Positions 37,557 through 47,781 of a stretch of 64,000 nt of DNA are shown here, piece after piece (position 1 is the stretch's first letter; each line of letters begins with the position of its first letter). The notes under the pieces were generated by a model. The model ran no database searches and had not been told where the DNA came from. It saw only the letters and a program-made list of their open reading frames with translations. Location: assembly GCA_014898425.1 (NCBI GenBank), contig RCSZ01000001.1:4029528-4093527 (forward strand), written 5' to 3'. A program made the translations under genes and the position numbers. The DNA comes from Botryotinia globosa. Taxonomy: Eukaryota; Ascomycota; Leotiomycetes; Helotiales; Sclerotiniaceae.

Positions 37557-38026
37557 ATAAAGAATATTAATGATAGTAGTAAATTCATAATCGATTCAAT
37601 CTATCTAGTTATATTAAGACTATGCGATGTATCTATATATAATTCTAATTGAATAAAGTAAATAGAAAAAAAGAATAAAAATCTATCACTCTCTGAACCT
37701 TTTTATTAAATCTTCTAAATAATCTTTTTTAAATCCTTTGAATTGTTTATATTGTATATTTATCCTATCCACAAATCTTTTATCTATAAAATCTCTTCAA
37801 TATATTTATAAAAATTCTATACTTTCTATTTAATACAATAATCTCTTTTTTTCTATTCAACTCTTTCTGAAATATCATAAAAGCTATAATTAGTTATAAT
37901 ATCGTATCCCTCCTAAAGGATATGTTTATTCTTTAATTCTTTGAGTTTTTTTTAAAAGATTATCACTTTATTATAGCCCCCCTAATTCATTACTTATAAG
38001 TTTTATATCTATCTTCTTCTATAGTA

Positions 38027-38529
38027 AGAGTTCTGGCTTCTTCTCACCGCATATGTAACGCTTTTCCAGCTAAAATATGGGATTATTCAATTTTTCATAT
38101 TCTAGTTTATTTCTTATTATAAGAGATAAAGTTAGGTTTTTTTTTTAAAAATATTATTTAATTAATCAAATTTTATAAAAAAATAGATAGAATATTTTTT
38201 TTTTAAATAGGATTTGAAAAGGTTAAAGTTAAAAGTTCTAAATTTTGATGAAAATTCGCTTATTTTGTATGGGGAAAACGTTACATATTAGAATTTTTGA
38301 AAAACTTCGATTTCAATACTATATAACTATTCAACAAAAATAATAAAAAATATTTCGAATAATTTTTTATATTTGATTTCAATTATTGATTATTTTCGAT
38401 TTTTTAAAAAAGAAAATATAAAGATTTGAATAAAATATTCAATATAATAATTTGTATGGGAAAACCTCATTTTTGCAGGGATTTTGTCACATTTGTTACA
38501 GAGGTGCGGTGAGCAGATGCTAGAACTCT
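38027..38529 (-). mobile_element. AGAGTTCT-ended MITE, copy 2 (503 bp)
   Basis: Inverted relative to copy 1. The left end is AGAGTTCTGGCTTCTTCTCA and the right end carries GAGCAGATGCTAGAACTCT, with TA on both sides (38025-38026 and 38530-38531). The shared interior includes GGGATTTTGTCACATTTGTT near the right end. Confidence 0.85.
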
Positions 38530-39846
38530 TACATTAATAGTATATAATTTCCTTTTAATACTTATTATTTTTTATTCTCTTTCAATCTACTAGTTATTTT
38601 ATTGATATAGGGAATATAATTATATTAGGGTTTATTATATCGTTCTGTTAATATAGGGGATAAAACTGTATTATAGAATTGAATAATTGAATAGAATTGA
38701 ATAGTAGATGTAATAATATTAAGATATTATTGTTTTTAGTAATATATACTTTGTATTAAAAGATTATTACTCTTTTATTTATAGTCAATAATATATTGTC
38801 TGTTATTCAAAATGATATCGAAATCGATATTTTTGTAGTAATATTGTATGCTAATATAAAATGTTATACACTTAAATCAGTATATTAATCTAAAATAGAA
38901 AATCTAGCTTTTTTTTGTATAGGATGATTATAGATATATTAATAGAATATTAAATATTGTATATATTAATATATTTTTTATAAGATATTTTTTGAAAAAA
39001 GCGAAACTTTTTGAAAAGTTTTTATTTTTCATTTTTTTATACCCAAGAATCTTCTTCTTTATAATTAAAATTTCCATATGAAACCTTTAAATATTGAAAA
39101 TCCTAGATTATTATAGGAATCTATAGTTTAATTTCTTTTATTAATTATATTCGATGTAGTATATCTATTATTAATAATGTAATATTAATGATTCCAATAT
39201 AGATATATTAAACCTCCTTTTTAAATACTAATAACAATATCTTCTCAATTTAAATAGATCTTAATTTAACAATTTCGAAAAGAAATAGAAAGTGATATTC
39301 TACTTCGAATACAATAAAGATTAATAGGTTTTTCTAAGAAAATCTTTCCTTAGTTTTTTCGTGTTTTTCAATATTAATATATCACCTGCTTTGAATAGCA
39401 ATATACTTTAAATATATTATCTAGGAATCTAATTCTATATATTCAATTAGGTTTAGCTTTAGGGATGCAGGTTTTAGGGTTTATTTATAATTTATTTATA
39501 AATAAATTCGATATAAATTTGAATGAATTGATTTAATAAGGTAATATTTGATAGTTTAATAACTATATGTATATATTATATGGTATTAAATCAAGTTAAT
39601 TTTCTTTTAAAATCAATTTAAATTAGCTGGATTTATAATCTATTAGAGATTATAAATTATAATAATAAGAATAATTATTATTATAATAATGATAAAAGAT
39701 CTAGTCAATTTAAATCTTAGGGACAAATTGAATATATATAATAAGAGTCGAATTGAAGTCAATTTATAAGAGCTAGGTTGAGTTGAGATGAAATTGCTTG
39801 CTTTTCTAGATTTTCTTTAAAGAATATTCTAGATTTATATAGTTTA
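38530..39846. other. AT-rich RIP-like DNA, nothing recognised
   Basis: About 1.3 kb of strongly AT-rich sequence with stops in every frame. I see no repeat shared with the rest of the window and no coding remnant. Confidence 0.5.
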
Positions 39847-41841
39847 TCCCCTAGACTGTGGGCATAGGACACCTTAAGTAGTCCGTGTACAGATACAACC
39901 ATTAATAATATAACTTGTGATATTGATATTTAATAAATCAATAAATGTATTGAATATAATAATTCAATCAATATAGCTTCAATTGATATAAAATTTGATT
40001 CAATTGATATAGGAATACTATATCCAGATATCCTTCCAATTTTGATAGTAGGGATTTGTTTCAATCCTATGAAATATATTGATTTCAATTGAAAACTTAT
40101 TCTATCAGTCAATTTTTAATATTATAATATACTTATCTTATTTTATCTCTATTTTTCTATTAAAATAATAGAATCGATTATAAAATAAATGAATTCATAT
40201 ATACAAATACCAAAAAATAAAGAACTTTCAAGATCGCAGGCATTTTTATAATATTCTATAACAACAAATAAGATTTATCTGTATTTAGATATATATATTT
40301 ATATATCTATATATTCTAAATATAGAATTGAAATCTATTGAAAGTATAATAAAGAAGGTGCTATATACTCTTTTATATATTTTATATAAAGAGAAAGATT
40401 CTAAAAGCTTTATATAAGATATTATATTGTATCTCTTAGAATAAGGGATATTTTCGAAAAAGTGAGATTTCAATTTTTCAATTTATATTTCATATACTAA
40501 TATACTTCGTTTTAGATTGATTTATTATCAGATTATATTCAAAGTATTAATCTTTTAATATAGAGGCTTTAAGATTGAATTTCAGTTAATAAATATATTA
40601 TATAATATAATAGTCAATCAAAATATATTATTATTATTAGAAATAAATCTATATCTATAGGATTTAAAGTATAGATAATTATAAATCGAGGCTTTTTTAT
40701 AATATAGAATTGATATAAGATAGGAAAATTGAATAGCTTTATGAGTATAATTGTATCTTTTTTTTTTAGAATTGATGAAAGAGGAAAAATGTATAAATAA
40801 GATATAAGTAATAATTCTATATTTGGTATAGAGATTATTTAAAGCTTTATATTACTTTTATCTCGATAATCTTTTTATTTTTATTAATTTTTTAGAGTAT
40901 ATATATTATTTAGGGTATATTATAATAGAAATATATTAACTGAATTCTGGAATTTACAAAAATCTAGTTATAAAAAAGAAAGATAATAATAGGAATAATA
41001 GTATATCATAGGGAATAATTATTTCTATAGTATCTCTTTCAAATTTAGTATATTATATAACATAAAAGAACAATACCTTAGTTTTAACCCAATCTATAAT
41101 ATATAATAGAAAAGCTTTTATTTATAGAATATAGAAATAATCGAAACCTATCTCTTTAAAAGCTAAAACAGCTCGAACTATATACAAAAATAATGTAGAA
41201 AAAGAACTACCTATTCCAGTTCTTTTTGATAACTATAATTATTATATAAATACAATGGATATAGAGAATCAACTATATATTATAATATCAGACTAATAAT
41301 GATAATGTTGTGAAGGTTATCAAACTATAAAGTAATAATTATTAGTTATTACTTTAATCAATTACTACTTAATACATAAAGAGATTGCCTCAAAAAATAA
41401 TACAATAAAATGTTTTCAATATATAGATTTTCGAAAATCTATATATCAGGGATTAATTAATAAATTTGATTCTAAATGCTTTTATAGAGATATAAAACAA
41501 GCTTTGAAAAATTCAATTGAAAATTCTAATTATTCTACAGATCATCAATTAATATATATTGAAAATAAAAGAGATTATTATATATATAAGAATCAATATT
41601 TGAATTTAAAAAGAATAATTTTAGGGAAAATATTAGGAAATTTTTAATAAAAAGGGATTAGATATATAAGTATATATAGATATAAGGAATATGATATCTC
41701 TTTATATAATAATAGGAAATGTTTTACTAATTATTATAAAATAAACCTTTAAATTGATAAAAATATTTAATATCCTGATGATTTGATTGATTAGTATGAT
41801 CTCTGTATAAGCGAGGTGTCCTCTTTACATAGTCTAGAGGA
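39847..41841 (+). mobile_element. 2-kb inverted-repeat DNA transposon relic
   Basis: Left end TCCCCTAGACTGTGGGCATA and right end (minus strand) TCCTCTAGACTATGTAAAGA; both then continue GGACACCT. TA borders both ends. A plus-strand segment at 41203-41292 reads PIPVLFDNYNYYINT, then MDIENQL, matching the pattern DDYN..M.GVD.ADQL of piggyBac-like DDE transposases. A further open stretch to about 41640 follows, containing YQGLINKFDS. Stops and AT bias show it is dead. PiggyBac elements normally duplicate TTAA, not TA, so the superfamily is uncertain. Its ends resemble the 346-bp element at 24757. Confidence 0.6.
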
Positions 41842-42117
41842 TAATGAAATTCTAGTATATTTTATATTTATAAATAAGATCAATTTAAATCAAATCTTAT
41901 AGAATTTTTTTATACAATAAAAAGAAAATATAATTAATCAAATTCAATTATTCTTCTATACACTTCTATTTAATTACATTTCATTCTATTCCATTATAAA
42001 TCAATTTGATAAGAGATATTATTATATAATTATATAATATTATAATATAAAATCATATTATATATATATTAATTATCAATATATCTTTTAATTAATAAGA
42101 TATTAATAAGTGATTTA

Positions 42118-43081
42118 GTGGACTTATTACGAATTTCCATAGCAACTTTGTGCGACCTGGCGCTGGAGCTGAAGCTCTTTCAAAGTATATTCTGTACATT
42201 TCCTCAATTGAAAAAGTACTCAATAGCAGATCTATATGAACAGCAACCTACAAAGCAAGGCTATTGGGCATATTCTGAAAGAGCCAATGACGTCATCGCT
42301 TTATCGAGAAATGAAAAAACGAATCCTTCCGCATTTGATGAAACAGTGGCAACACATACTGCTGTTACAGCAGCGTTTGTTGGGTGTAACAATAGGTTTC
42401 AAGCATCCATTCTTGTCGGACCCAAAGTGTTTCCCGCGACCAAGGAAGAAAGATTGACATTAATAGATACGGTGTGGCCTGCGATCGAAGCCACCAATAG
42501 AGACTGCCCCGCTCATGCGCGTGTTCTGAGAATCTTCATCATCAAAACATCACCAGACGAACCCCTTCCACGTGCAGGAGAAGAGACCATTCAAATGGTT
42601 CCGGTACCTGTCTTATACGCCGAGGAATTCGAGAAACTGTACAGTAAGAGATCAGTCATTGATAATCAAGGCACTAATAGATGACGCGGATTATGGAAAC
42701 CTCAAACCCTCGCTCCACAACTTAGTTGTCACCAACTCTTGGTCAAAAGGAGATTAATGAGTCTCTCAGTATAGTAAAACCTGGATCTGAGCCGGTATTG
42801 ACCAAGACAACTTTCAAGTATTGATAGATTGTCGGAGGCTAGATCTCATCTCCCGTATGGTCTTATTGTCGATTCAATCTCTTGGCCTTGCCAAGCAGTC
42901 AATCAATATAGCGAAAAGGCCCCAGCTTAGCGATCTCTTAGGCGATTCGGACAAGTTCTTACAAGCGTCTAGTCCTGCTTCCCAGGCCCTTATCGCGAAG
43001 TCACTGGAGTTAAGTGCAAATCAGTCAGATGGTGATATCGAACGGTTCTTTAGAGAAGCTATACCATTATTGTATAACTAG
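42118..43081 (+). pseudogene. Truncated NRPS-like adenylate-forming reductase fragment
   Basis: The 188-aa frame 42118-42684 matches the C-terminal part of the AMP-binding (adenylation) domain of fungal alpha-aminoadipate-reductase-like enzymes. It shows KKYSIADLYEQQPTKQGYWA, DVIALSRNEKTNPSAF, then GCNNRFQASILVGPK, and near the end PLPRAGEETIQ followed by YAEEFEKLY. The glycine and lysine of the usual PRAGKGT core are replaced by Glu-Glu. Downstream, 42821-43081 reads like a decayed carrier-protein region (SIQSLGLAKQSINIAK, PQLSDLL), but the phosphopantetheine DSL motif is not intact. The N-terminal half of the adenylation domain and the reductase domain are absent. The fragment begins exactly where AT-rich DNA ends, so truncation by transposon or deletion is likely. 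Confident as a family fragment, not as a working gene. Confidence 0.65.
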
Positions 43082-43427
43082 TCTAATTTTGCGTGAAGCA
43101 TTACTACCACTTGTATAATTAGTATGACGAGCAGTCAACACTTTTCTTTTCTTCGGTATTCTGTTTGCTTAGATCGGATCTTCGATGTGATTTTCAGCCC
43201 TTGAACTAAGCATGTCGGACTTATATAGCTACTTTACACTTATTATATTTCGGGGCGAGTGAACTCGTCAGTGTTTCGGAGCGCGCAATATAGCTTCAAT
43301 ATTACTAGATCAGATACCTAATAAGCTTTCGATATTAAAAGACTATAAGTAAAGCTTATTCTTTGTGTTTTGTTCTCTTTTTTTTCTTTTTTCAATTCTT
43401 TATATAATGAGTTTAAAAAAGATAGTA
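43082..43427. other. Intergenic transition to AT-rich DNA
   Basis: A 346-bp stretch between the reductase fragment and the third MITE copy. No gene or repeat is recognised. Confidence 0.5.
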
Positions 43428-43939
43428 AGAGTTCTAGCCCCTGCTCATCATACATATAACGATTTTCCAGCTAAAATATAGAATTATTCAACTTTTTATA
43501 TCTTAATTTATTTATTATAATAAAAGATGAAATTAGAAATTCTTTTAGAAAATGTTCTTTAATTAATTAAATCTTATAAAAAAATAAATAGAGTATTTTT
43601 TTCTAATTTTTTAAATAAGATTTGATGAAGTTAAAATTAAAAATTCTAAATTTTGATAAAAATTCGCTTATTTTGTATAGAAAAAACATGACATTACAAT
43701 TTTGGAAAAAACTCTATTTCAATATTATATAATTATTCAACAAAAATAATGAAAAGTATTTTGAATAATTTTTTATATTTCAATTATACTTATTTATTTT
43801 TTTCAATCTTTTTGAGAAAAAGAAATACAAAAAATTAAATGAAATATTTAATATAATAACTTGTATAGGAAAATCTCATTTTTATAGGGATTTTGTTATA
43901 TTTGTTACAGGGGGTGCGGTGAGCAGGGGCCAGAACTCT
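43428..43939 (-). mobile_element. AGAGTTCT-ended MITE, copy 3 (512 bp)
   Basis: Left end AGAGTTCTAGCCCCTGCTCA; right end, read on the minus strand, AGAGTTCTGGCCCCTGCTCA. TA flanks both ends (43426-43427 and 43940-43941). Same orientation as copy 2. Its right end keeps GGGATTTTGTTATATTTGTT. Confidence 0.85.
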
Positions 43940-44416
43940 TATATGATCAAATATACAAATTAAATCTACAGATCTTAAAAAATTCTATAAAATTCGATAT
44001 ATAAGTTTATTCCGCTATGCTTTGGAACATAATTATATCAACAACTAGATAGTCTGATGATACCTATTAGACTACCTCTCGATAGGACTGAAATATTAAT
44101 AGGAAGAAATACTATCCTTTCTAGAACAAATCATAACTATTTGAGATATCTAGGTAAGTCTTACTTATTAGAAAGTTGAAAATATATTTAATTTTCTTTA
44201 CTCGTGTGTTATTAATTATGAAAAGCTTTCTTCTAATCAACGAAAGCCTACAGCTTGACTGTGATATATAACTAGAGTTCGTTACTTTTTATACAACTTT
44301 TAACTCAGTTACGAGATTCAGTCCACTAAATTCTTGATTCCTTGAGACTGCGAACCGAAATGAGATTTTCCTTATTTTCAGATGTATGTGAAAATCTACA
44401 GGTCCTAATATGATAT
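43940..44416. other. AT-rich boundary and 3' flank of the reductase gene
   Basis: About 480 bp, AT-rich on the left and near-normal on the right. It likely includes the 3' untranslated region of the minus-strand ketopantoate-reductase-like gene. Nothing else is recognised. Confidence 0.45.
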
Positions 44417-45445
44417 TCAAAGTTTACTATCAACTTTCCCCTTTATCCTATTCTCTTGAGCTTTCCTCAATAAAGCATACAATGTTTGTAGCCTTGGCAT
44501 TTCTAGTCCACGACTCCTGGCAATTCGGATTGGATTTCCCAAAATGACTTCAAGCTCCATTGTCTTCCCCTGCTCCCAGTCCAATAACATGCTTGGCTTA
44601 CTTCCACTAGTATTCTTCTGTGTACTTCTTAACAACTGTTCAGAAGTTGCAAATTCTTGTGGTAGCTTAGTCCCCAATATCTTTGGGGCTGTCTCTAAAA
44701 CTTCGTCCATGACACCTTTCAAATGAATGTAAAGCTCTGGATCGAGCGACATATCATTATTTGTGCTCCCAGATGAAAGCACAGCGGAAGGATTCATACT
44801 TGCATTAATGGCAATTTTATGCCATCTCACCATTTGAAGTTTCCAATGTGAGTACTCCTGGGCATCCGAGATGCCGCCTGTTTGTAATAACCTCACAAAC
44901 GTATTGTTTCGTTGAACAGCGGTGTTTTGATCATCATTCAACTTCGTCGATTCAACAACATCGGGTAAATATGGGCCAATGCTTATTCGTGTCCATCTAT
45001 TATGCTTGATGAGACCTGGAGAAGTCTGTTCGGCGCTCACAATAGTGACAGCACTTAATATCGTGGACCCTGGGAACCTTTTTGAATATGGTTCTTCCAC
45101 ACCAAGACCATTTTGGACCAAGACGATACATGTGTGACTTTTCTTCACGAGGCCTTCAAGGATCTCGGAATCATCGTTCACATCTGGAAGGGCCTTTGTG
45201 CTTACGACAATAAAATCCCAGTCTTCATTCGAACCTCGAGCTTCTTGTGGGTTGGCAAAGGTTTGATGTGGAATGAATTTGTATTCTCCAAATTTTGGTG
45301 AGGTGACATTGAACCCATTAGCGGTGACTGCTTTGTAATTTGATCGACATATAACGGAGACTTGAGTGCCTTGAACCTGAGCAAGTCGAGATCCGTAGAA
45401 TGCACCAACTGCGCCAGCACCGACGATGAGGACTTTTATCGTCAT
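44417..45445 (-). CDS. Ketopantoate reductase (ApbA/PanE) family oxidoreductase
   Basis: Single exon, 342 aa. The family reduces 2-dehydropantoate to pantoate with NADPH in pantothenate synthesis. Fungal paralogues also act on other 2-keto acids or in secondary metabolism, so the substrate is not certain. The N-terminal Rossmann motif is complete (VLIVGAGAVGAFYGSRL, with Gly9, Gly11 and Gly14). QNGLG (111-115) matches the conserved Asn-Gly segment, and the catalytic lysine is probably Lys210 in WHKIAINASMNP with Asn214 nearby. The C-terminal helical domain keeps SMLLDWEQGKTMELEVILG. Length is normal for fungal members. No targeting signal is evident. It is the first intact gene after the AT-rich block and lies near a GST and a broken Zn2Cys6 regulator, so an accessory metabolic role is plausible. 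Confidence 0.9.
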   Translation of the reverse strand: MTIKVLIVGAGAVGAFYGSRLAQVQGTQVSVICRSNYKAVTANGFNVTSPKFGEYKFIPHQTFANPQEARGSNEDWDFIVVSTKALPDVNDDSEILEGLVKKSHTCIVLVQNGLGVEEPYSKRFPGSTILSAVTIVSAEQTSPGLIKHNRWTRISIGPYLPDVVESTKLNDDQNTAVQRNNTFVRLLQTGGISDAQEYSHWKLQMVRWHKIAINASMNPSAVLSSGSTNNDMSLDPELYIHLKGVMDEVLETAPKILGTKLPQEFATSEQLLRSTQKNTSGSKPSMLLDWEQGKTMELEVILGNPIRIARSRGLEMPRLQTLYALLRKAQENRIKGKVDSKL

Positions 45446-46118
45446 ACTGATATTTTATGATCGGATACTATCGAATTTGTTGTTATATTGACTTGTTGTG
45501 GATGCTGATCTGACGAAGGGAAGTAACCTCGGAAGATAGACGGTCAGTTCACCAGTTCGCACCCGCTTACATAATCTAATGAATTCCTATTTGCGGCAAT
45601 CTTCAGCAAACCTTGAAAAACCTACTCGTTCATCAGAGTAATCGCACAACGCACACAATATACTCCTCAATCACGTCTTCTATTCACAAATTATTATACG
45701 ATAGCGAAGATAATTAGTTGTCCATATTGCGCAAATTAATTGCGTCGTTTTCTACTTTAAAGCCTCAACATCTTTAAGCTTGTAGATGGGCTAGTTCTTC
45801 TAAATAAATCTTGGTCCAACGCGTGCGATCCATGGCGAATGGCCAACGATCATCGAGCGACAATATGGCATTAGTTGGCGAGCCAAAATTGCATATATAA
45901 ATGCGGCGATACACAGGAAATAAAGAGTTTGAAATGAGGATCTCACACAATACAAACACTCCGGGCACCCGAATGGAACACTGAACATTCTGACTTTCAG
46001 ATCATTTTTCGCGCCCTTTGAAGATGACAACACAGTGGCAGATGCTATCATATCTTGGTGCTGAAAGTAGTTGAACAATCAAGAATGTCGGCATAATTAT
46101 TTAGGGGGATTTGGACGT
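45446..46118. other. Intergenic region between reductase and transferase genes
   Basis: This 670-bp stretch contains the reductase promoter and the 3' region of the transferase gene. Two overlapping minus-strand frames (45774-45968 and 45800-46078) share an amphipathic, Trp-containing tail and could be a frameshifted C-terminal gene remnant, but I recognise no family. They are not called genes. Confidence 0.4.
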
Positions 46119-46766
46119 CTAAGAATCGGCCTGCGACTTTTCGAGCTCCAGAACCTTCTGAACAGAAGGACGATTCACCAGATTATCCACGAGCGCTGTG
46201 TATTTTGGATACGCTCTCTTCATATCCAAGCCATGTCCTTCTCCCCAACGATGAAAAACGAAAAGATACGAATCAACGACTGTGAATGCACCTCCAACTG
46301 CGTACAGGCCATTCGACTTTCCCTCAATCATATCAAAACAATTCTGGACATTTCCCATACTCTTTTTCTCAATACCCGGCAATGCTGCTTTTTCATCACT
46401 CAATCTCTCCGGTCTTAATAAGCCACCGAATGCATGAGCATGCAATGTTCCGCTAAGCCAATTCATCCATTCATACACTCTTATCGTTTCCATTGTTGTA
46501 CGCCCTAGAAGATGCAGTTCCGGAGCAAATGAAGATATCGCTGTTGCAATAGCAGGAACCTCGGTAATAATTTCACCCTCGAGTGAGAGAACTGGAACAC
46601 GCATCTTGGGATTTATGGAAGAGAAGTTTCGAGTAAATTCTACCGTTTCTTTTGTGATTGAGTTGGCTATTGATTCAAAAGAAACTCCGGTTTCGAACAG
46701 AAGAACATGAGGGCATAAAGAGCAAGCGCCAGGCGCCCAATAGAATTTAATCTTGGGATGAGCCAT
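46119..46766 (-). CDS. Glutathione S-transferase-like protein
   Basis: Single exon, 215 aa, the usual length of cytosolic GSTs. The N-terminal thioredoxin-like domain (1-80) starts KIKFYWAPGACSLCPHVLL, the pattern of bacterial-type beta-class GSTs, in which the Cys of GACSLxPH is often the active residue. The cis-proline lies in VPVLSLEG, followed by ITEVPAIATAI, where the usual TES glutathione-binding serine is Val. The helical C-terminal domain contains AFTVVDSYLFVFHRWG, matching the N-capping/hydrophobic staple region (T..D.Y). Such enzymes conjugate glutathione to electrophiles or serve as isomerases in metabolite pathways. No signal peptide. The substituted serine makes the exact activity uncertain. 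Confidence 0.88.
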   Translation of the reverse strand: MAHPKIKFYWAPGACSLCPHVLLFETGVSFESIANSITKETVEFTRNFSSINPKMRVPVLSLEGEIITEVPAIATAISSFAPELHLLGRTTMETIRVYEWMNWLSGTLHAHAFGGLLRPERLSDEKAALPGIEKKSMGNVQNCFDMIEGKSNGLYAVGGAFTVVDSYLFVFHRWGEGHGLDMKRAYPKYTALVDNLVNRPSVQKVLELEKSQADS

Positions 46767-47781
46767 GGCTGTAAGTGTTTCTGAATACTTGAAGAGAATC
46801 GGTACGAATCCAGTAGACAGAAGATATTGATGTTACTTTGTAGAAATACGTGAAACTTTGCTCAGATGTTACTTCTTGATCAATGCGTTTAGTCATTGGC
46901 AGGTTCATGTACTCCGGGTTTCGAGATGAGTCTTATGGTTAAATCACGTCGTTAGATGCATGCATGGCCAACATTTTCATCACTATGATTTCGATGTTGC
47001 TTAGAAATCTGGTGGTTTTGTGTCAAGGGTTGGAAAAAGAGGTCCCTTACATCGGCTTAATGTCAATTCCCCGCTTTTCAGCTTACTGCAGGCTGTGTAA
47101 TAGAAAAAATGACGAATAACATCAAAGTAGCTCACACTTCTTTAGTAACACATCGGATAAACATCCGCAGTGTAGTCTGTGTTCATGATTTTGCGCGGCA
47201 GCCCGGATTTGCTTGCCAGTGACAAGTATAAACAATCATCTTAGCAAGTTTGCTAACTGGCACTTCGACTTTCCAATCCGAAGGTTTGATGTAAGATTGC
47301 ACCGGAATGAAGAACTGCACAATAGAGGTCCACTCAGTAATCCAAGGAGAAAACCGACAGGAGCTGTGTGCAAGGGCATAAAATCTCCTTTGATGAGTCC
47401 GGGACTTAGGTCAATATTCCCAATTTCTTGGTCATGAAAACGAGATTATCTGCGACTTCTTGAAGTCACAAAGCAGTTTGCATGGTAGGATGATAAATAT
47501 GACGTCAGCCCAGGGCAACGAAATTGGCGTTTAAAGCTTCACTTTTTTTTGCCAATAGTTTACATATAAAGTCGCCCGGATAAATACAGCTGTAGCGGCC
47601 AGAGACGCCGACGGGGAGATACAATCGACGCCTCAGTCTTCCTAAAAAGAGTGATAGGATTGATTTTTGGCCTTATCTTGTCTTTTGCATTTGTGATTAC
47701 AAGGAGAAATCAGACCGTTCTTTTCCATTGCCATTCTCATTAGACCCCAATTCAAATTTACAAAACACTAACACACATCGA
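46767..47781. other. Intergenic region, no supported gene
   Basis: About 1 kb upstream of the transferase gene. It probably includes its promoter and the 3' flank of the transcription-factor pseudogene. Open frames here are short and show no similarity. No repeat or RNA gene is seen. Confidence 0.5.

Larger units (their letters stand above)
35857..38026. other. AT-rich DNA with two inverted LTR-like repeats
   Basis: No gene is visible. LTR-like copies lie at 37016-37140 and 37408-37556, in minus orientation. The remaining sequence is AT-rich and lacks recognisable coding remnants. Confidence 0.55.

Noticed and set aside
18042..44416. AT-rich block as a possible regional centromere
   Set aside because: The composition is explained by RIP-mutated elements with identifiable boundaries, and intact GC-normal genes interrupt it. 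Location 20-45 kb from a telomere would be unusual. Only CENP-A mapping could support it.
45774..46078. Two overlapping minus-strand frames that could be a frameshifted gene
   Set aside because: A Trp-rich tail looks protein-like, but I recognise no family and cannot define a start.
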